64,000 bases of DNA, taken from NCBI RefSeq assembly GCF_029227915.1, contig NC_079875.1, positions 2,170,001-2,234,000 on the forward strand, in the 5' to 3' direction. The position numbers and the translations under genes are program-made. The DNA comes from Hydractinia symbiolongicarpus (taxonomy: Eukaryota; Cnidaria; Hydrozoa; Anthoathecata; Hydractiniidae). Positions 25,310 to 39,019 of this stretch are shown here, piece by piece; position 1 is the stretch's first letter; every line of letters begins with the position of its first letter. The notes below the pieces were generated by a model. The model searched no databases and was not told where the DNA came from. It was given only the letters and a program-made list of their open reading frames with translations.

Positions 25310-28300
25310 TCTGAACGATTTTTTAAATTATTTTTTCACCACTAAAACGCATGAGACTGGTAGTTTTCAAAAATGTTTTCATTTTTGATGAGACGGTTAA
25401 TGAAAGAAGTTTAATCGCCGGCAAACGAAAACCCGCGATTTCCCGTAAATCCCGGGCTTGCCCCGTATAGTCGAATGTATACAAAGAAAGTACCCTGTGA
25501 GTAAACTCGTTTCCCGAACAATTTTTTATATTTTTTTTTTACCACTAAACGCATGAGACTTGTAGTTTTCAAAAATATTTTCATATTTGATGGGACGCTG
25601 AATAAAAGAAGTTTAATCGCCGGAAAACGAAAATCCGCGATTTCCCGTAAATCCCAAACTCGGCCCGCATAGTCAAAAGTATACAAAAAAGAAGTTTAAT
25701 CGCTGGCAAACGAAAACCTGCGATTTCCCGTAAATCCCGGACTCGGCCCGTATAGTCAAAAGTATACAAAGAAAGTACCCGGGGTGTAAACTCATTTCCC
25801 GAACGATTTTTTAAATTATTTTTTCACCACTAAAACGCATGAGACTTGTAGTTTTCAAAAATGTTTTCATTTTTGATGAGACGCTGAATAAAAGAAGTTT
25901 AATCGCCGGCAAACGAAAACCCGCCATTTCCCGTAAACACTGGACTCGGCCCGTATAATCAAAAGTATACAAAGAAAGTACCCAGGGAGTAAACTCATTT
26001 CCCGAACGATTTTTTAAATTATTTTTTCACCACTAAAACGCATGAGACTTGTAATTTTCAAAAATGTTTTCATTTTTGATGAGACGCTGAGTAAAAGAAG
26101 TTTAATTGCCGGCAAACGAAAATCCGCCATTTCCCGTAAACCCCGGACTCAAGCGGGCATAGTCAAAAGTAAACAAAGAAAGTACCCAGAAAGTAAACTC
26201 ATTTCCCGAACGATTTTTTAAATTATTTTTTCACCACTAAAACGCATGAGACTTGTAATTTTCAAAAATGTTTTCATTTTTGATGAGACGCTGAATAAAA
26301 GAAGTTTAATCGCCGGCAAACGAATACCTGCGATTTCCCGTAAATCCCGGACTCGGCCCGTATAGTCAAAAGTATACAAAGAAAGTACCCAGGGTGTAAA
26401 CTTATTTCCCGAACGATTTTTTAAATTATTATTTCACCACTAAAGCCCATGAGACTGGTAGTTTTCAAAAATGTTTTCATTTTTGATGAGACGGTTAATG
26501 AAAGAAGTTTAATCGCCGGCAAACGAAAACCCGCGATTTCCCGTAAATCCCGGGCTTGCCCCGTATAGTCGAATGTATACAAAGAAAGTACCCTGTGAGT
26601 AAACTCGTTTCCCGAACAATTTTTTATATTTTTTTTTTACCACTAAACGCATGAGACTTGTAGTTTTCAAAAATATTTTCATATTTGATGGGACGCTGAA
26701 TAAAAGAAGTTTAATCGCCGGAAAACGAAAATCCGCGATTTCCCGTAAATCCCAAACTCGGCCCGCATAGTCAAAAGTATACAAAAAAGAAGTTTAATCG
26801 CTGGCAAACGAAAACCTGCGATTTCCCGTAAATCCCGGACTCGGCCCGTATAGTCAAAAGTATACAAAGAAAGTACCCGGGGTGTAAACTCATTTCCCGA
26901 ACGATTTTTTAAATTATTTTTTCACCACTAAAACGCATGAGACTTGTAGTTTTCAAAAATGTTTTCATTTTTGATGAGACGCTGAATAAAAGAAGTTTAA
27001 TCGCCGGCAAACGAAAACCCGCCATTTCCCGTAAACACTGGACTCGGCCCGTATAATCAAAAGTATACAAAGAAAGTACCCAGGGAGTAAACTCATTTCC
27101 CGAACGATTTTTTAAATTATTTTTTCACCACTAAAACGCATGAGACTTGTAATTTTCAAAAATGTTTTCATTTTTGATGAGACGCTGAGTAAAAGAAGTT
27201 TAATTGCCGGCAAACGAAAATCCGCCATTTCCCGTAAACCCCGGACTCAAGCGGGCATAGTCAAAAGTAAACAAAGAAAGTACCCAGAAAGTAAACTCAT
27301 TTCCCGAACGATTTTTTAAATTATTTTTTCACCACTAAAACGCATGAGACTTGTAATTTTCAAAAATGTTTTCATTTTTGATGAGACGCTGAATAAAAGA
27401 AGTTTAATCGCCGGCAAACGAATACCTGCGATTTCCCGTAAATCCCGGACTCGGCCCGTATAGTCAAAAGTATACAAAGAAAGTACCCAGGGTGTAAACT
27501 TATTTCCCGAACGATTTTTTAAATTATTATTTCACCACTAAAGCCCATGAGACTTGTAGTTTTTAAAAATGTTTTCATTTTTGATGAGACGCTGAATAAA
27601 AGAAGTTTAAACGCCGGCAAACGAAAACCCGCGACTTCCCGTAAATCCCGGACTCGGCCCGTATAGTCAAAAGTAAACAAAGAAAGTACCCAGAAAGTAA
27701 ACTCATTTCCCGAACGATTTTTTAAATTATTTTTTCACCACTAAAACGCATGAGACTTGTAATTTTCAAAAATGTTTTCATTTTTGATGAGACGCTGAAT
27801 AAAAGAAGTTTAATCGCCGGCAAACGAATACCTGCGATTTCCCGTAAATCCCGGACTCGGCCCGTATAGTCAAAAGTATACAAAGAAAGTACCCAGGGTG
27901 TAAACTTATTTCCCGAACGATTTTTTAAATTATTATTTCACCACTAAAGCCCATGAGACTGGTAGTTTTCAAAAATGTTTTCATTTTTGATGAGACGGTT
28001 AATGAAAGAAGTTTAATCGCCGGCAAACGAAAACCCGCGATTTCCCGTAAATCCCGGGCTTGCCCCGTATAGTCGAATGTATACAAAGAAAGTACCCTGT
28101 GAGTAAACTCGTTTCCCGAACAATTTTTTATATTTTTTTTTTACCACTAAACGCATGAGACTTGTAGTTTTCAAAAATATTTTCATATTTGATGGGACGC
28201 TGAATAAAAGAAGTTTAATCGCCGGAAAACGAAAATCCGCGATTTCCCGTAAATCCCAAACTCGGCCCGCATAGTCAAAAGTATACAAAAAAGAAGTTTA

Positions 28301-28870
28301 ATCGCTGGCAAACGAAAACCTGCGATTTCCCGTAAATCCCGGACTCGGCCCGTATAGTCAAAAGTATACAAAGAAAGTACCCGGGGTGTAAACTCATTTC
28401 CCGAACGATTTTTTAAATTATTTTTTCACCACTAAAACGCATGAGACTTGTAGTTTTCAAAAATGTTTTCATTTTTGATGAGACGCTGAATAAAAGAAGT
28501 TTAATCGCCGGCAAACGAAAACCCGCCATTTCCCGTAAACACTGGACTCGGCCCGTATAATCAAAAGTATACAAAGAAAGTACCCAGGGAGTAAACTCAT
28601 TTCCCGAACGATTTTTTAAATTATTTTTTCACCACTAAAACGCATGAGACTTGTAATTTTCAAAAATGTTTTCATTTTTGATGAGACGCTGAGTAAAAGA
28701 AGTTTAATTGCCGGCAAACGAAAATCCGCCATTTCCCGTAAACCCCGGACTCAAGCGGGCATAGTCAAAAGTAAACAAAGAAAGTACCCAGAAAGTAAAC
28801 TCATTTCCCGAACGATTTTTTAAATTATTTTTTCACCACTAAAACGCATGAGACTTGTAATTTTCAAAAA
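25310..28870 (+). repeat. Three-copy higher-order repeat, 1098 and 1504 bp offsets
   Basis: Copies start near 25.35, 26.45 and 27.95 kb. Private markers are CCCGGGCTTGCCCCG, ACTCGTTTCCCGAACAATT and TCGGCCCGCATAG. The second spacing is longer by 406 bp, that is two monomers. Confidence 0.83.
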
Positions 28871-29019
28871 TGTTTTCATTTTTGATGAGACGCTGAATAA
28901 AAGAAGTTTAATCGCCGGCAAACGAATACCTGCGATTTCCCGTAAATCCCGGACTCGGCCCGTATAGTCAAAAGTATACAAAGAAAGTACCCAGGGTGTA
29001 AACTTATTTCCCGAACGAT

Positions 29020-32000
29020 TTTTTAAATTATTATTTCACCACTAAAGCCCATGAGACTTGTAGTTTTTAAAAATGTTTTCATTTTTGATGAGACGCTGAA
29101 TAAAAGAAGTTTAAACGCCGGCAAACGAAAACCCGCGACTTCCCGTAAATCCCGGACTCGGCCCGTATAGTCAAAAGTATACAAAGAAAGTACCCAGGGA
29201 GTAAACTCATTTCCCGAACGATTTTTTAAAATATTATTTCACCACTAAAGCCCATGAGACTTGTAGTTTTCAAAAATGTTTTCATTTTTGATGAGACGCT
29301 GAATAAAAGAAGTTTAATCGCCGGCAAACGAATACCTGCGATTTCCCGTAAATCCCGGACTCGGCCCGTATAGTCAAAAGTATACAAAGAAAGTAACCAG
29401 GGTGTAAACTTACTTCCCGAAAGATTTTTTAAATTATTATTTCACCACTAAAGCCCATGAGACTTGTAGTTTTTAAAAATGTTTTCATTTTTGATGAGAC
29501 GCTGAATAAAAGAAGTTTAAACGCCGGCAAACGAAAACCCGCGACTTCCCGTAAATCCCGGACTCGGCCCGTATAGTCAAAAGTATACAAAGAAAGTACC
29601 CAGGGAGTAAACTCATTTCCCGAACGATTTTTTAAAATATTTTTTCACCACTAAAACGCATGAGACTTGTAGTTTTCAAAAATGTTTTCATTTTTGATGA
29701 GACGCTGAATAAAAGAAGTTTAATCGCCGGCAAACGAAAACCTGTGATTTCCCGTAAATCCCGGACTCGGCCCGTATAGTAAAGAAAGTACCCGGGTTGT
29801 AAACTCATTTCACGAACGATTTTTTAAATTATTATTTCAACACTAAATCCCATGAGACTTATAGTTTTTCAAAAATGTTTTCATTTTTGATGAGACGCTG
29901 AATAAAAGAAGTTTAATCGCCGGCAAACGAAAACCCGCCATTTCCTGTAAACCCCGGACTCGGCCCGTATAGTCAAAAGTATACAAAGAAATTACCCAGC
30001 GAGTGAAATCATTTTCCGAACGATTTTTTAAATTATTTTTTCACCACTACAACGCATGAGACTTGTAGTTTTTAAAAATGTTTTCATTTTTGATGAGACG
30101 CTGAATAAAAGGAGTTTAATCGCCGGCAAACGAAAACCCGCCATTTCCCGTAAACCCCGGACTCGGCCCGTATAGTAAAAAGTATACAAAGAAATTACCC
30201 AGGGAGTAAACTCATTTTCTGAACCATTTTTTTAAATTATTTTTTCACCACTAAAACGCATGAGACTTGTAGTTTTCAAAAATGTTTTCATTTTTGATGA
30301 GACGGTTAATGAAAGAAGTTTAATCGCCGGCAAACGAAAACCCGCGATTTCCCGTAAATCCCGGGCTTGGCCCGTATAGTCGAATGTATACAAAGAAAGT
30401 ACCCTGTGAGTAAACTCATTTCCCGAACGATTTTTTAAATTATTTTTTCACCACTAAAACGCATGAGACTTGTAGTTTTCAAAAATGTTTTCATTTTTGA
30501 TGAGACGCTGAATAAAAGAAGTTTAATCGCCGGCAAAGGAAAAACTGCGATTTCCCGTAAATCCCGGAGTCGGCCCGTATAGTAAAGAAAGTACCCGGGA
30601 TGTAAACTCATTTCCCGAACGATTTTTTAAATTATTTTTTCACCACTAAAACGCATGAGACTTGTAGTTTTCACAAATGTTTTCATTTTTGATGAGACGC
30701 TGAATAAAAGAAGTTTAATCGCCGGCAAACGAAAACCCGCCGTAAACCCCGGACTCGACCCGTATAGTCAAAAGTATACAAAAAAGAAGTTTAATCGCTG
30801 GCAAACGAAAACCTGCGATTTCCCGTAAATCCCGGACTCGGCCCGTATAGTCAAAAGTATACAAAGAAAGTACCCAGGGAGTAAACTCATTTCCCGAACG
30901 ATTTTTTAAAATATTATTTCACCACTAAAGCCCATGAGACTTGTAGTTTTCAAAAATGTTTTCATTTTTGATGAGACGCTGAATAAAAGAAGTTTAATCG
31001 CCGGCAAACGAATACCTGCGATTTCCCGTAAATCCCGGACTCGGCCGGTATAGTCAAAAGTATACAAAGAAAGTACCCAGGGTGTAAACTTACTTCCCGA
31101 AAGATTTTTTAAATTATTATTTCACCACTAAAGCCCATGAGACTTGTAGTTTTTAAAAATGTTTTCATTTTTGATGAGACGCTGAATAAAAGAAGTTTAA
31201 TCGCCGGCAAACGAAAACCCGCCATTTCCTGTAAACCCCGGACTCGGCCCGTATAGTCAAAAGTATACAAAGAAATTACCCAGGGAGTGAACTCATTTTC
31301 CGAACGATTTTTTAAATTATTTTTTCACCACTACAACGCATGAGACTTGTAGTTTTTAAAAATGTTTTCATTTTTGATGAGACGCTGAATAAAAGAAGTT
31401 TAATCGCCGGCAAACGAAAACCTGCGATTTCCCGTAAATCCCGGACTCGGCCCGTATAGTAAAGAAAGTACCCGGGTTGTAAACTCATTTCACGAACGAT
31501 TTTTTAAATTATTATTTCACCACTAAATCCCATGAGACTTATAGTTTTTCAAAAATGTTTTCATTTTTGATGAGACGCTGAATAAAAGAAGTTTAATCGC
31601 CGGCAAACGAAAACCCGCCATTTCCTGTAAACCCCGGACTCGGCCTGTATAGTCAAAAGTATACAAAGAAATTACCCAGGGAGTGAACTCATTTTCCGAA
31701 CGATTTTTTAAATTATTTTTTCACCACTACAACGCATGAGACTTGTAGTTTATAAAAATGTTTTCATTTTTGATGAGACGCTGAATAAAAGAAGTTTAAT
31801 CGCCGGCAAACGAAAACCCGCCATTTCCCGTAAACCCCGGACTCGGCCCGTATAATCAAAAGTATACAAAGAAATTACCCAGGGAGTAAACTCATTTTCT
31901 GAACGATTTTTTAAATTATTTTTTCACAACTAAAACGCATGAGACTTGTAGTTTTCAAAAATGTTTTCATTTTTGATGAGACGGTTAATGAAAGAAGTTT

Positions 32001-32800
32001 AATCGCCGGCAAACGAAAACCCGCGATTTCCCGTAAATCCCGGGCTTGGCCCGTATAGTCGAATGTATACAAAGAAAGTACCCTGTGAGTAAACTCATTT
32101 CCCGAACGATTTTTTAAATTATTTTTTCACCACTAAAACGCATGAGACTTGTAGTTTTCAAAAATGTTTTCATTTTTGATGAGACGCTGAATAACAGAAG
32201 TTTAATCGCCGGCAAAGGAAAACCTGCGATTTCCCGTAAATCCCGGACTCGGCCCGTATAGTAAAGAAAGTACCCGGGATGTAAACTCATTTCTCGAACG
32301 ATTTTTTAAATTATTTTTTCACCACTAAAACGCATGAGACTTGTAGTTTTCAAAAATGTTTTCATTTTTGATGAGACGCTGAATAAAAGAAGTTTAATCG
32401 CCGGCAAACGAAAACCCGCCGTAAACCCCGGACTCGACCCGTATAGTCAAAAGTATACAAAGAAAGTACCCATGGAGTAAACTCATTTCCTGAACGATTT
32501 TTTATATTTTTTTTTTACCACTAAACGCATGAGACTTGTAGTTTTCAAAAATATTTTCATATTTGATGGGACACTGAATAAAAGAAGTTTAATCGCCGGA
32601 AAACGAAAATCCGCGATTTCCCGTAAATCCCAAACTCGGCCCGTATAGTCAAAAGTATACAAAAAAGAAGTTTAATCGCCGGCAAACGAAAACCTGCGAT
32701 TTCCCGTAAATCCCGGACTCGGCCCGTATAGTCAAAAGTATACAAAGAAAGTACCCGGGGTGTAAACTCATTTCCCGAACGATTTTTTAAATTATTTTTT
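29020..32800 (+). repeat. Dispersed block related to 19.2-20.9 kb
   Basis: About 29.05-30.8 kb copies about 19.2-20.9 kb at an offset of 9859. Markers are TTACTTCCCGAAAGATT (19551/29410) and TCTGAACCATTTTTTTAAA (20360/30219). Partial further copies follow, for instance TTACTTCCCGAAAGATT again near 31090. The block is more mosaic than its neighbours. Confidence 0.7.
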
Positions 32801-33349
32801 CACCACTAAAACGCATGAGACTTGTAGTTTTCAAAAATGTTTTCATTTTTGATGAGACGCTGAATAAAAGAAGTTTAATCGCCGGCAAACGAAAACCCGC
32901 CATTTCCCGTAAACACTGGACTCGGCCCGTATAATCAAAAGTATACAAAGAAAGTACCCAGGGAGTAAACTCATTTCCCGAACGATTTTTTAAAATATTT
33001 TTTCACCACTAAAACACATGAGACTTGTAATTTTCAAAAATGTTTTCATTTTTGATGAGACGCTGAATAAAAGAAGTTTAATCGCCGGCAAACGAAACTC
33101 CGCCATTTCCCGTAAACCCCGGTCTCGGCCCGCATAGTCAAAAGTAAACAAAGAAAGTACCCGGGTTGTAAACTCATTTCACGAACGATTTTTTAAATTA
33201 TTATTTCACCACTAAATCCCATGAGACTTATAGTTTTTTAAAAATGTTTTCATTTTTGATGAGACGCTGAATAAAAGAAGTTTAATCGCCGGCAAACGAA
33301 AACCCGCCATTTCCTGTAAACCCCGGACTCGGCCCGTATAGTCAAAAGT

Positions 33350-36300
33350 ATACAAAGAAATTACCCAGGGAGTGAACTCATTTTCCGAACGATTTTTTAA
33401 ATTATTTTTTCACCACTACAACGCATGAGACTTGTAGTTTTTAAAAATGTTTTCATTTTTGATGAGACGCTGAATAAAAGAAGTTTAATCGCCGGCAAAC
33501 GAAAACCCGCAATTTCCCGTAAACCCCGGACTCGGCCCGTATAGTCAAAAGTATACAAAGAAATTACCCAGGGAGTAAACTCATTTTCTGAACGATTTGT
33601 TAATTTATTTTTTCACCACTAAAACGCATGAGACTTTTAGTTTTCAAAAATGTTTTCATTTTTGATGAGACGGTTAATGAAAGAAGTTTAATCGCTGGCA
33701 AACGAAAACCCGCGATTTCCCATAAATCCCGGGCTTGGCCCGTATAGTCGAATGTATACAAAGAAAGTACCCTGTGAGTAAACTCATTTCCCGAACGATT
33801 TTTTATATTTTTTTTTTACCACTAAACGCATGAGACTTGTAGTTTTCAAAAATATTTTCATATTTGATGGGACGCTGAATAAAAGAAGTTTAATCGCCGG
33901 AAAACGAAAATCCGCGATTTCCCGTAAATCCCAAACTCGGCCCGTGTAGTCAAAAGTATACAAAAAAGAAGTTTAATCGCCGGCAAACGAAAACCTGCGA
34001 TTTCCCGTAAATCCCGGACTCGGCCCGTATAGTCAAAAGTATACAAAGAAAGTACCCGGGGTGTAAACTCATTTCCCGAACGATTTTTTAAATTATTTTT
34101 TCACCACTAAAACGCATGAGACTTGTAGTTTTCAAAAATGTTTTCATTTTTGATGAGACGCTGAATAAAAGAAGTTTAATCGCCGGCAAACGAAAACCCG
34201 CCATTTCCCGTAAACACTGGACTCGGCCCGTATAATCAAAAGTATACAAAGAAAGTACCCAGGGAGTAAACTCATTTCCCGAACGATTTTTTAAATTATT
34301 TTTTCACCACTAAAACGCATGAGATTTGTAATTTTCAAAAATGTTTTCATTTTTGATGAGACGCTGAATAAAAGAAGTTTAATCGCCGGCAAACGAAAAC
34401 CCGCCATTTCCTGTAAACCCCGGACTCGGCCCGTATAGTCAAAAGTATACAAAGAAATTACCCAGGGAGTGAACTCATTTTCCGAACGATTTTTTAAATT
34501 ATTTTTTCACCACTACAACGCATGAGACTTGTAGTTTTTAAAAATGTTTTCATTTTTGATGAGACGCTGAATAAAAGAAGTTTAATCGCCGGCAAACGAA
34601 AACCCGCAATTTCCCGTAAACCCCGGACTCGGCCCGTATAGTCAAAAGTATACAAAGAAATTACCCAGGGAGTAAACTCATTTTCTGAACGATTTGTTAA
34701 TTTATTTTTTCACCACTAAAACGCATGAGACTTGTAGTTTTCAAAAATGTTTTCATTTTTGATGAGACGGTTAATGAAAGAAGTTTAATCGCTGGCAAAC
34801 GAAAACCCGCGATTTCCCATAAATCCCGGGCTTGGCCCGTATAGTCGAATGTATACAAAGAAAGTACCCTGTGAGTAAACTCATTTCCCGAACGATTTTT
34901 TATATTTTTTTTTTACCACTAAACGCATGAGACTTGTAGTTTTCAAAAATATTTTCATATTTGATGGGACGCTGAATAAAAGAAGTTTAATCGCCGGAAA
35001 ACGAAAATCCGCGATTTCCCGTAAATCCCAAACTCGGCCCGTGTAGTCAAAAGTATACAAAAAAGAAGTTTAATCGCCGGCAAACGAAAACCTGCGATTT
35101 CCCGTAAATCCCGGACTCGGCCCGTATAGTCAAAAGTATACAAAGAAAGTACCCGGGGTGTAAACTCATTTCCCGAACGATTTTTTAAATTATTTTTTCA
35201 CCACTAAAACGCATGAGACTTGTAGTTTTCAAAAATGTTTTCATTTTTGATGAGACGCTGAATAAAAGAAGTTTAATCGCCGGCAAACGAAAACCCGCCA
35301 TTTCCCGTAAACACTGGACTCGGCCCGTATAATCAAAAGTATACAAAGAAAGTACCCAGGGAGTAAACTCATTTCCCGAACGATTTTTTAAATTATTTTT
35401 TCACCACTAAAACGCATGAGATTTGTAATTTTCAAAAATGTTTTCATTTTTGATGAGACGCTGAATAAAAGAAGTTTAATCGCCGGCAAACGAAAACCCG
35501 CCATTTCCTGTAAACCCCGGACTCGGCCCGTATAGTCAAAAGTATACAAAGAAATTACCCAGGGAGTGAACTTATTTTCCGAACGATTTTTTAAATTATT
35601 TTTTCACCACTACAACGCATGAGACTTGTAGTTTTTAAAAATGTTTTCATTTTTGATGAGACGCTGAATAAAAGAAGTTTAATCGCCGGCAAACGAAAAC
35701 CCGCAATTTCCCGTAAACCCCGGACTCGGCCCGTATAGTCAAAAGTATACAAAGAAATTACCCAGGGAGTAAACTCATTTTCTGAACGATTTGTTAAATT
35801 ATTTTTTCACCACTAAAACGCATGAGACTTGTAGTTTTCAAAAATGTTTTCATTTTTGATGAGACGGTTAATGAAAGAAGTTTAATCGCTGGCAAACGAA
35901 AACCCGCGATTTCCCATAAATCCCGGGCTTGGCCCTTATAGTCGACTGTATACAAAGAAAGTACCCTGTGAGTAAACTCATTTCCCGAACGATTTTTTAT
36001 ATTTTTTTTTTACCACTAAACGCATGAGACTTGTAGTTTTCAAAAATATTTTTATATTTGATGGGACGCTGAATAAAAGAAGTTTAATCGCCGGAAAACG
36101 AAAATCCGCGATTTCCCGTAAATCCCAAACTCGGCCCGTGTAGTCAAAAGTATACAAAAAGGAAGTTTAATCGCCGGCAAACGAAAACCTGCGATTTCCC
36201 GTAAATCCCGGACTCGGCCCGTATAGTCAAAAGTATACAAAAAAAGTACCCGGGGTGTAAACTCATTTCCCGAACGATTTTTTAAATTATTTTTTCACCA

Positions 36301-38990
36301 CTAAAACGCATGAGACTTGTAGTTTTCAAAAATGTTTTCATTTTTGATGAGACGCTGAATAAAAGAAGTTTAATCGCCGGCAAACGAAAACCCGCCATTT
36401 CCCGTAAACACTGGACTCGGCCCGTATAATCAAAAGTATACAAAGAAAGTACACAGGGAGTAAACTCATTTCCCGAACGATTTTTTAAATTATTTTTTCA
36501 CCACTAAAACGCATGAGATTTGTAATTTTCAAAAATGTTTTCATTTTTGATGAGACGCTGAATAAAAGAAGTTTAATTGCCGGCAAACGAAAATCCGCCA
36601 TTTCCCGTAAACCCCGGACTCAAGCGGGCATAGTCAAAAGTAAACAAAGAAAGTACCCAGGAAGTAAACTCATTTCCCGAACGATTTTTTAAATTATTTT
36701 TTCACCACTAAAACGCATGAGACTTGTAGTTTTCAAAAATGTTTTCATTTTTGATGAGACGCTGAATAAAAGAAGTTTAATCGCCGGCAAACGAATACCT
36801 GCGATTTCCCGTAAATCCCGGACTCGGACCGTATAGTCAAAAGTATACAAAGAAAGTACCCAGGGTGTAAACTTATTTCCCGAACGATTTTTTAAATTAT
36901 TATTTCACCACTAAAGCCCATGAGACTTGTAGTTTTTAAAAATGTTTTCATTTTTGATGAGACGCTGAATAAAAGAAGTTTAAACGCCGGCAAACGAAAA
37001 CCCGCGACTTCCCGTAAATCCCGGACTCGGCCCGTATAGTCAAAAGTATACAAAGAAAGTACCCAGGGAGTAAACTCATTTCCCGAACGATTTTTTAAAA
37101 TATTATTTCACCACTAAAGCCCATGAGACTTGTAGTTTTCAAAAATGTTTTCATTTTTGATGAGACGCTGAATAAAAGAAGTTTAATCGCCGGCAAACGA
37201 ATACCTGCGATTTCCCGTAAATCCCGGACTCGGCCCGTATAGTCAAAAGTATACAAAGAAATTACCCAGGGAGTAAACTCATTTTCTGAACGATTTGTTA
37301 AATTATTTTTTCACCACTAAAACGCATGAGACTTGTAGTTTTCAAAAATGTTTTCATTTTTGATGAGACGGTTAATGAAAGAAGTTTAATCGCTGGCAAA
37401 CGAAAACCCGCGATTTCCCATAAATCCCGGGCTTGGCCCTTATAGTCGACTGTATACAAAGAAAGTACCCTGTGAGTAAACTCATTTCCCGAACGATTTT
37501 TTATATTTTTTTTTTACCACTAAACGCATGAGACTTGTAGTTTTCAAAAATATTTTTATATTTGATGGGACGCTGAATAAAAGAAGTTTAATCGCCGGAA
37601 AACGAAAATCCGCGATTTCCCGTAAATCCCAAACTCGGCCCGTGTAGTCAAAAGTATACAAAAAGGAAGTTTAATCGCCGGCAAACGAAAACCTGCGATT
37701 TCCCGTAAATCCCGGACTCGGCCCGTATAGTCAAAAGTATACAAAAAAAGTACCCGGGGTGTAAACTCATTTCCCGAACGATTTTTTAAATTATTTTTTC
37801 ACCACTAAAACGCATGAGACTTGTAGTTTTCAAAAATGTTTTCATTTTTGATGAGACGCTGAATAAAAGAAGTTTAATCGCCGGCAAACGAAAACCCGCC
37901 ATTTCCCGTAAACACTGGACTCGGCCCGTATAATCAAAAGTATACAAAGAAAGTACACAGGGAGTAAACTCATTTCCCGAACGATTTTTTAAATTATTTT
38001 TTCACCACTAAAACGCATGAGATTTGTAATTTTCAAAAATGTTTTCATTTTTGATGAGACGCTGAATAAAAGAAGTTTAATTGCCGGCAAACGAAAATCC
38101 GCCATTTCCCGTAAACCCCGGACTCAAGCGGGCATAGTCAAAAGTAAACAAAGAAAGTACCCAGGAAGTAAACTCATTTCCCGAACGATTTTTTAAATTA
38201 TTTTTTCACCACTAAAACGCATGAGACTTGTAGTTTTCAAAAATGTTTTCATTTTTGATGAGACGCTGAATAAAAGAAGTTTAACCGCCGGCAAACGAAT
38301 ACCTGCGATTTCCCGTAAATCCCGGACTCGGACCGTATAGTCAAAAGTATACAAAGAAAGTACCCAGGGTGTAAACTTATTTCCCGAACGATTTTTTAAA
38401 TTATTATTTCACCACTAAAGCCCATGAGACTTGTAGTTTTTAAAAATGTTTTCATTTTTGATGAGACGCTGAATAAAAGAAGTTTAAACGCCGGCAAACG
38501 AAAACCCGCGACTTCCCGTAAATCCCGGACTCGGCCCGTATAGTCAAAAGTATACAAAGAAAGTACCCAGGGAGTAAACTCATTTCCCGAACGATTTTTT
38601 AAAATATTATTTCACCACTAAAGCCCATGAGACTTGTAGTTTTCAAAAATGTTTTCATTTTTGATGAGACGCTGAATAAAAGAAGTTTAATCGCCGGCAA
38701 ACGAATACCTGCGATTTCCCGTAAATCCCGGACTCGGCCCGTATAGTCAAAAGTATACAAAGAAAGTACCCAGGGTGTAAACTTACTTCCCGAACGATTT
38801 TTTAAATTATTATTTCACCACTAAAGCCCATGAGACTTGTAGTTTTCAAAAATGTTTTCATTTTTGATGAGACGCTGAATAAAAGAAGTTTAATCGCCGG
38901 CAAACGAAAACCCGCCATTTCCCGTAAACACTGGACTCGGCCCGTATAATCAAAAGTATACAAAGAAAGTACCCAGGGAGTAAACTCATT
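33350..38990 (+). repeat. Four-copy higher-order repeat, 1097, 1097 and 1504 bp offsets
   Basis: The truncated monomer with TCGGCCCGTGTAGTC recurs at about 33.9, 35.0, 36.1 and 37.6 kb. The last interval is longer by 407 bp, two monomers. Private markers include TTTCCCATAAATCCCGGGC and, in the last two copies only, ATAGTCGACTGTATAC. Confidence 0.83.
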
Positions 38991-39019
38991 TCCCAAACGA
39001 TTTTTTAAATTATTTTTTC

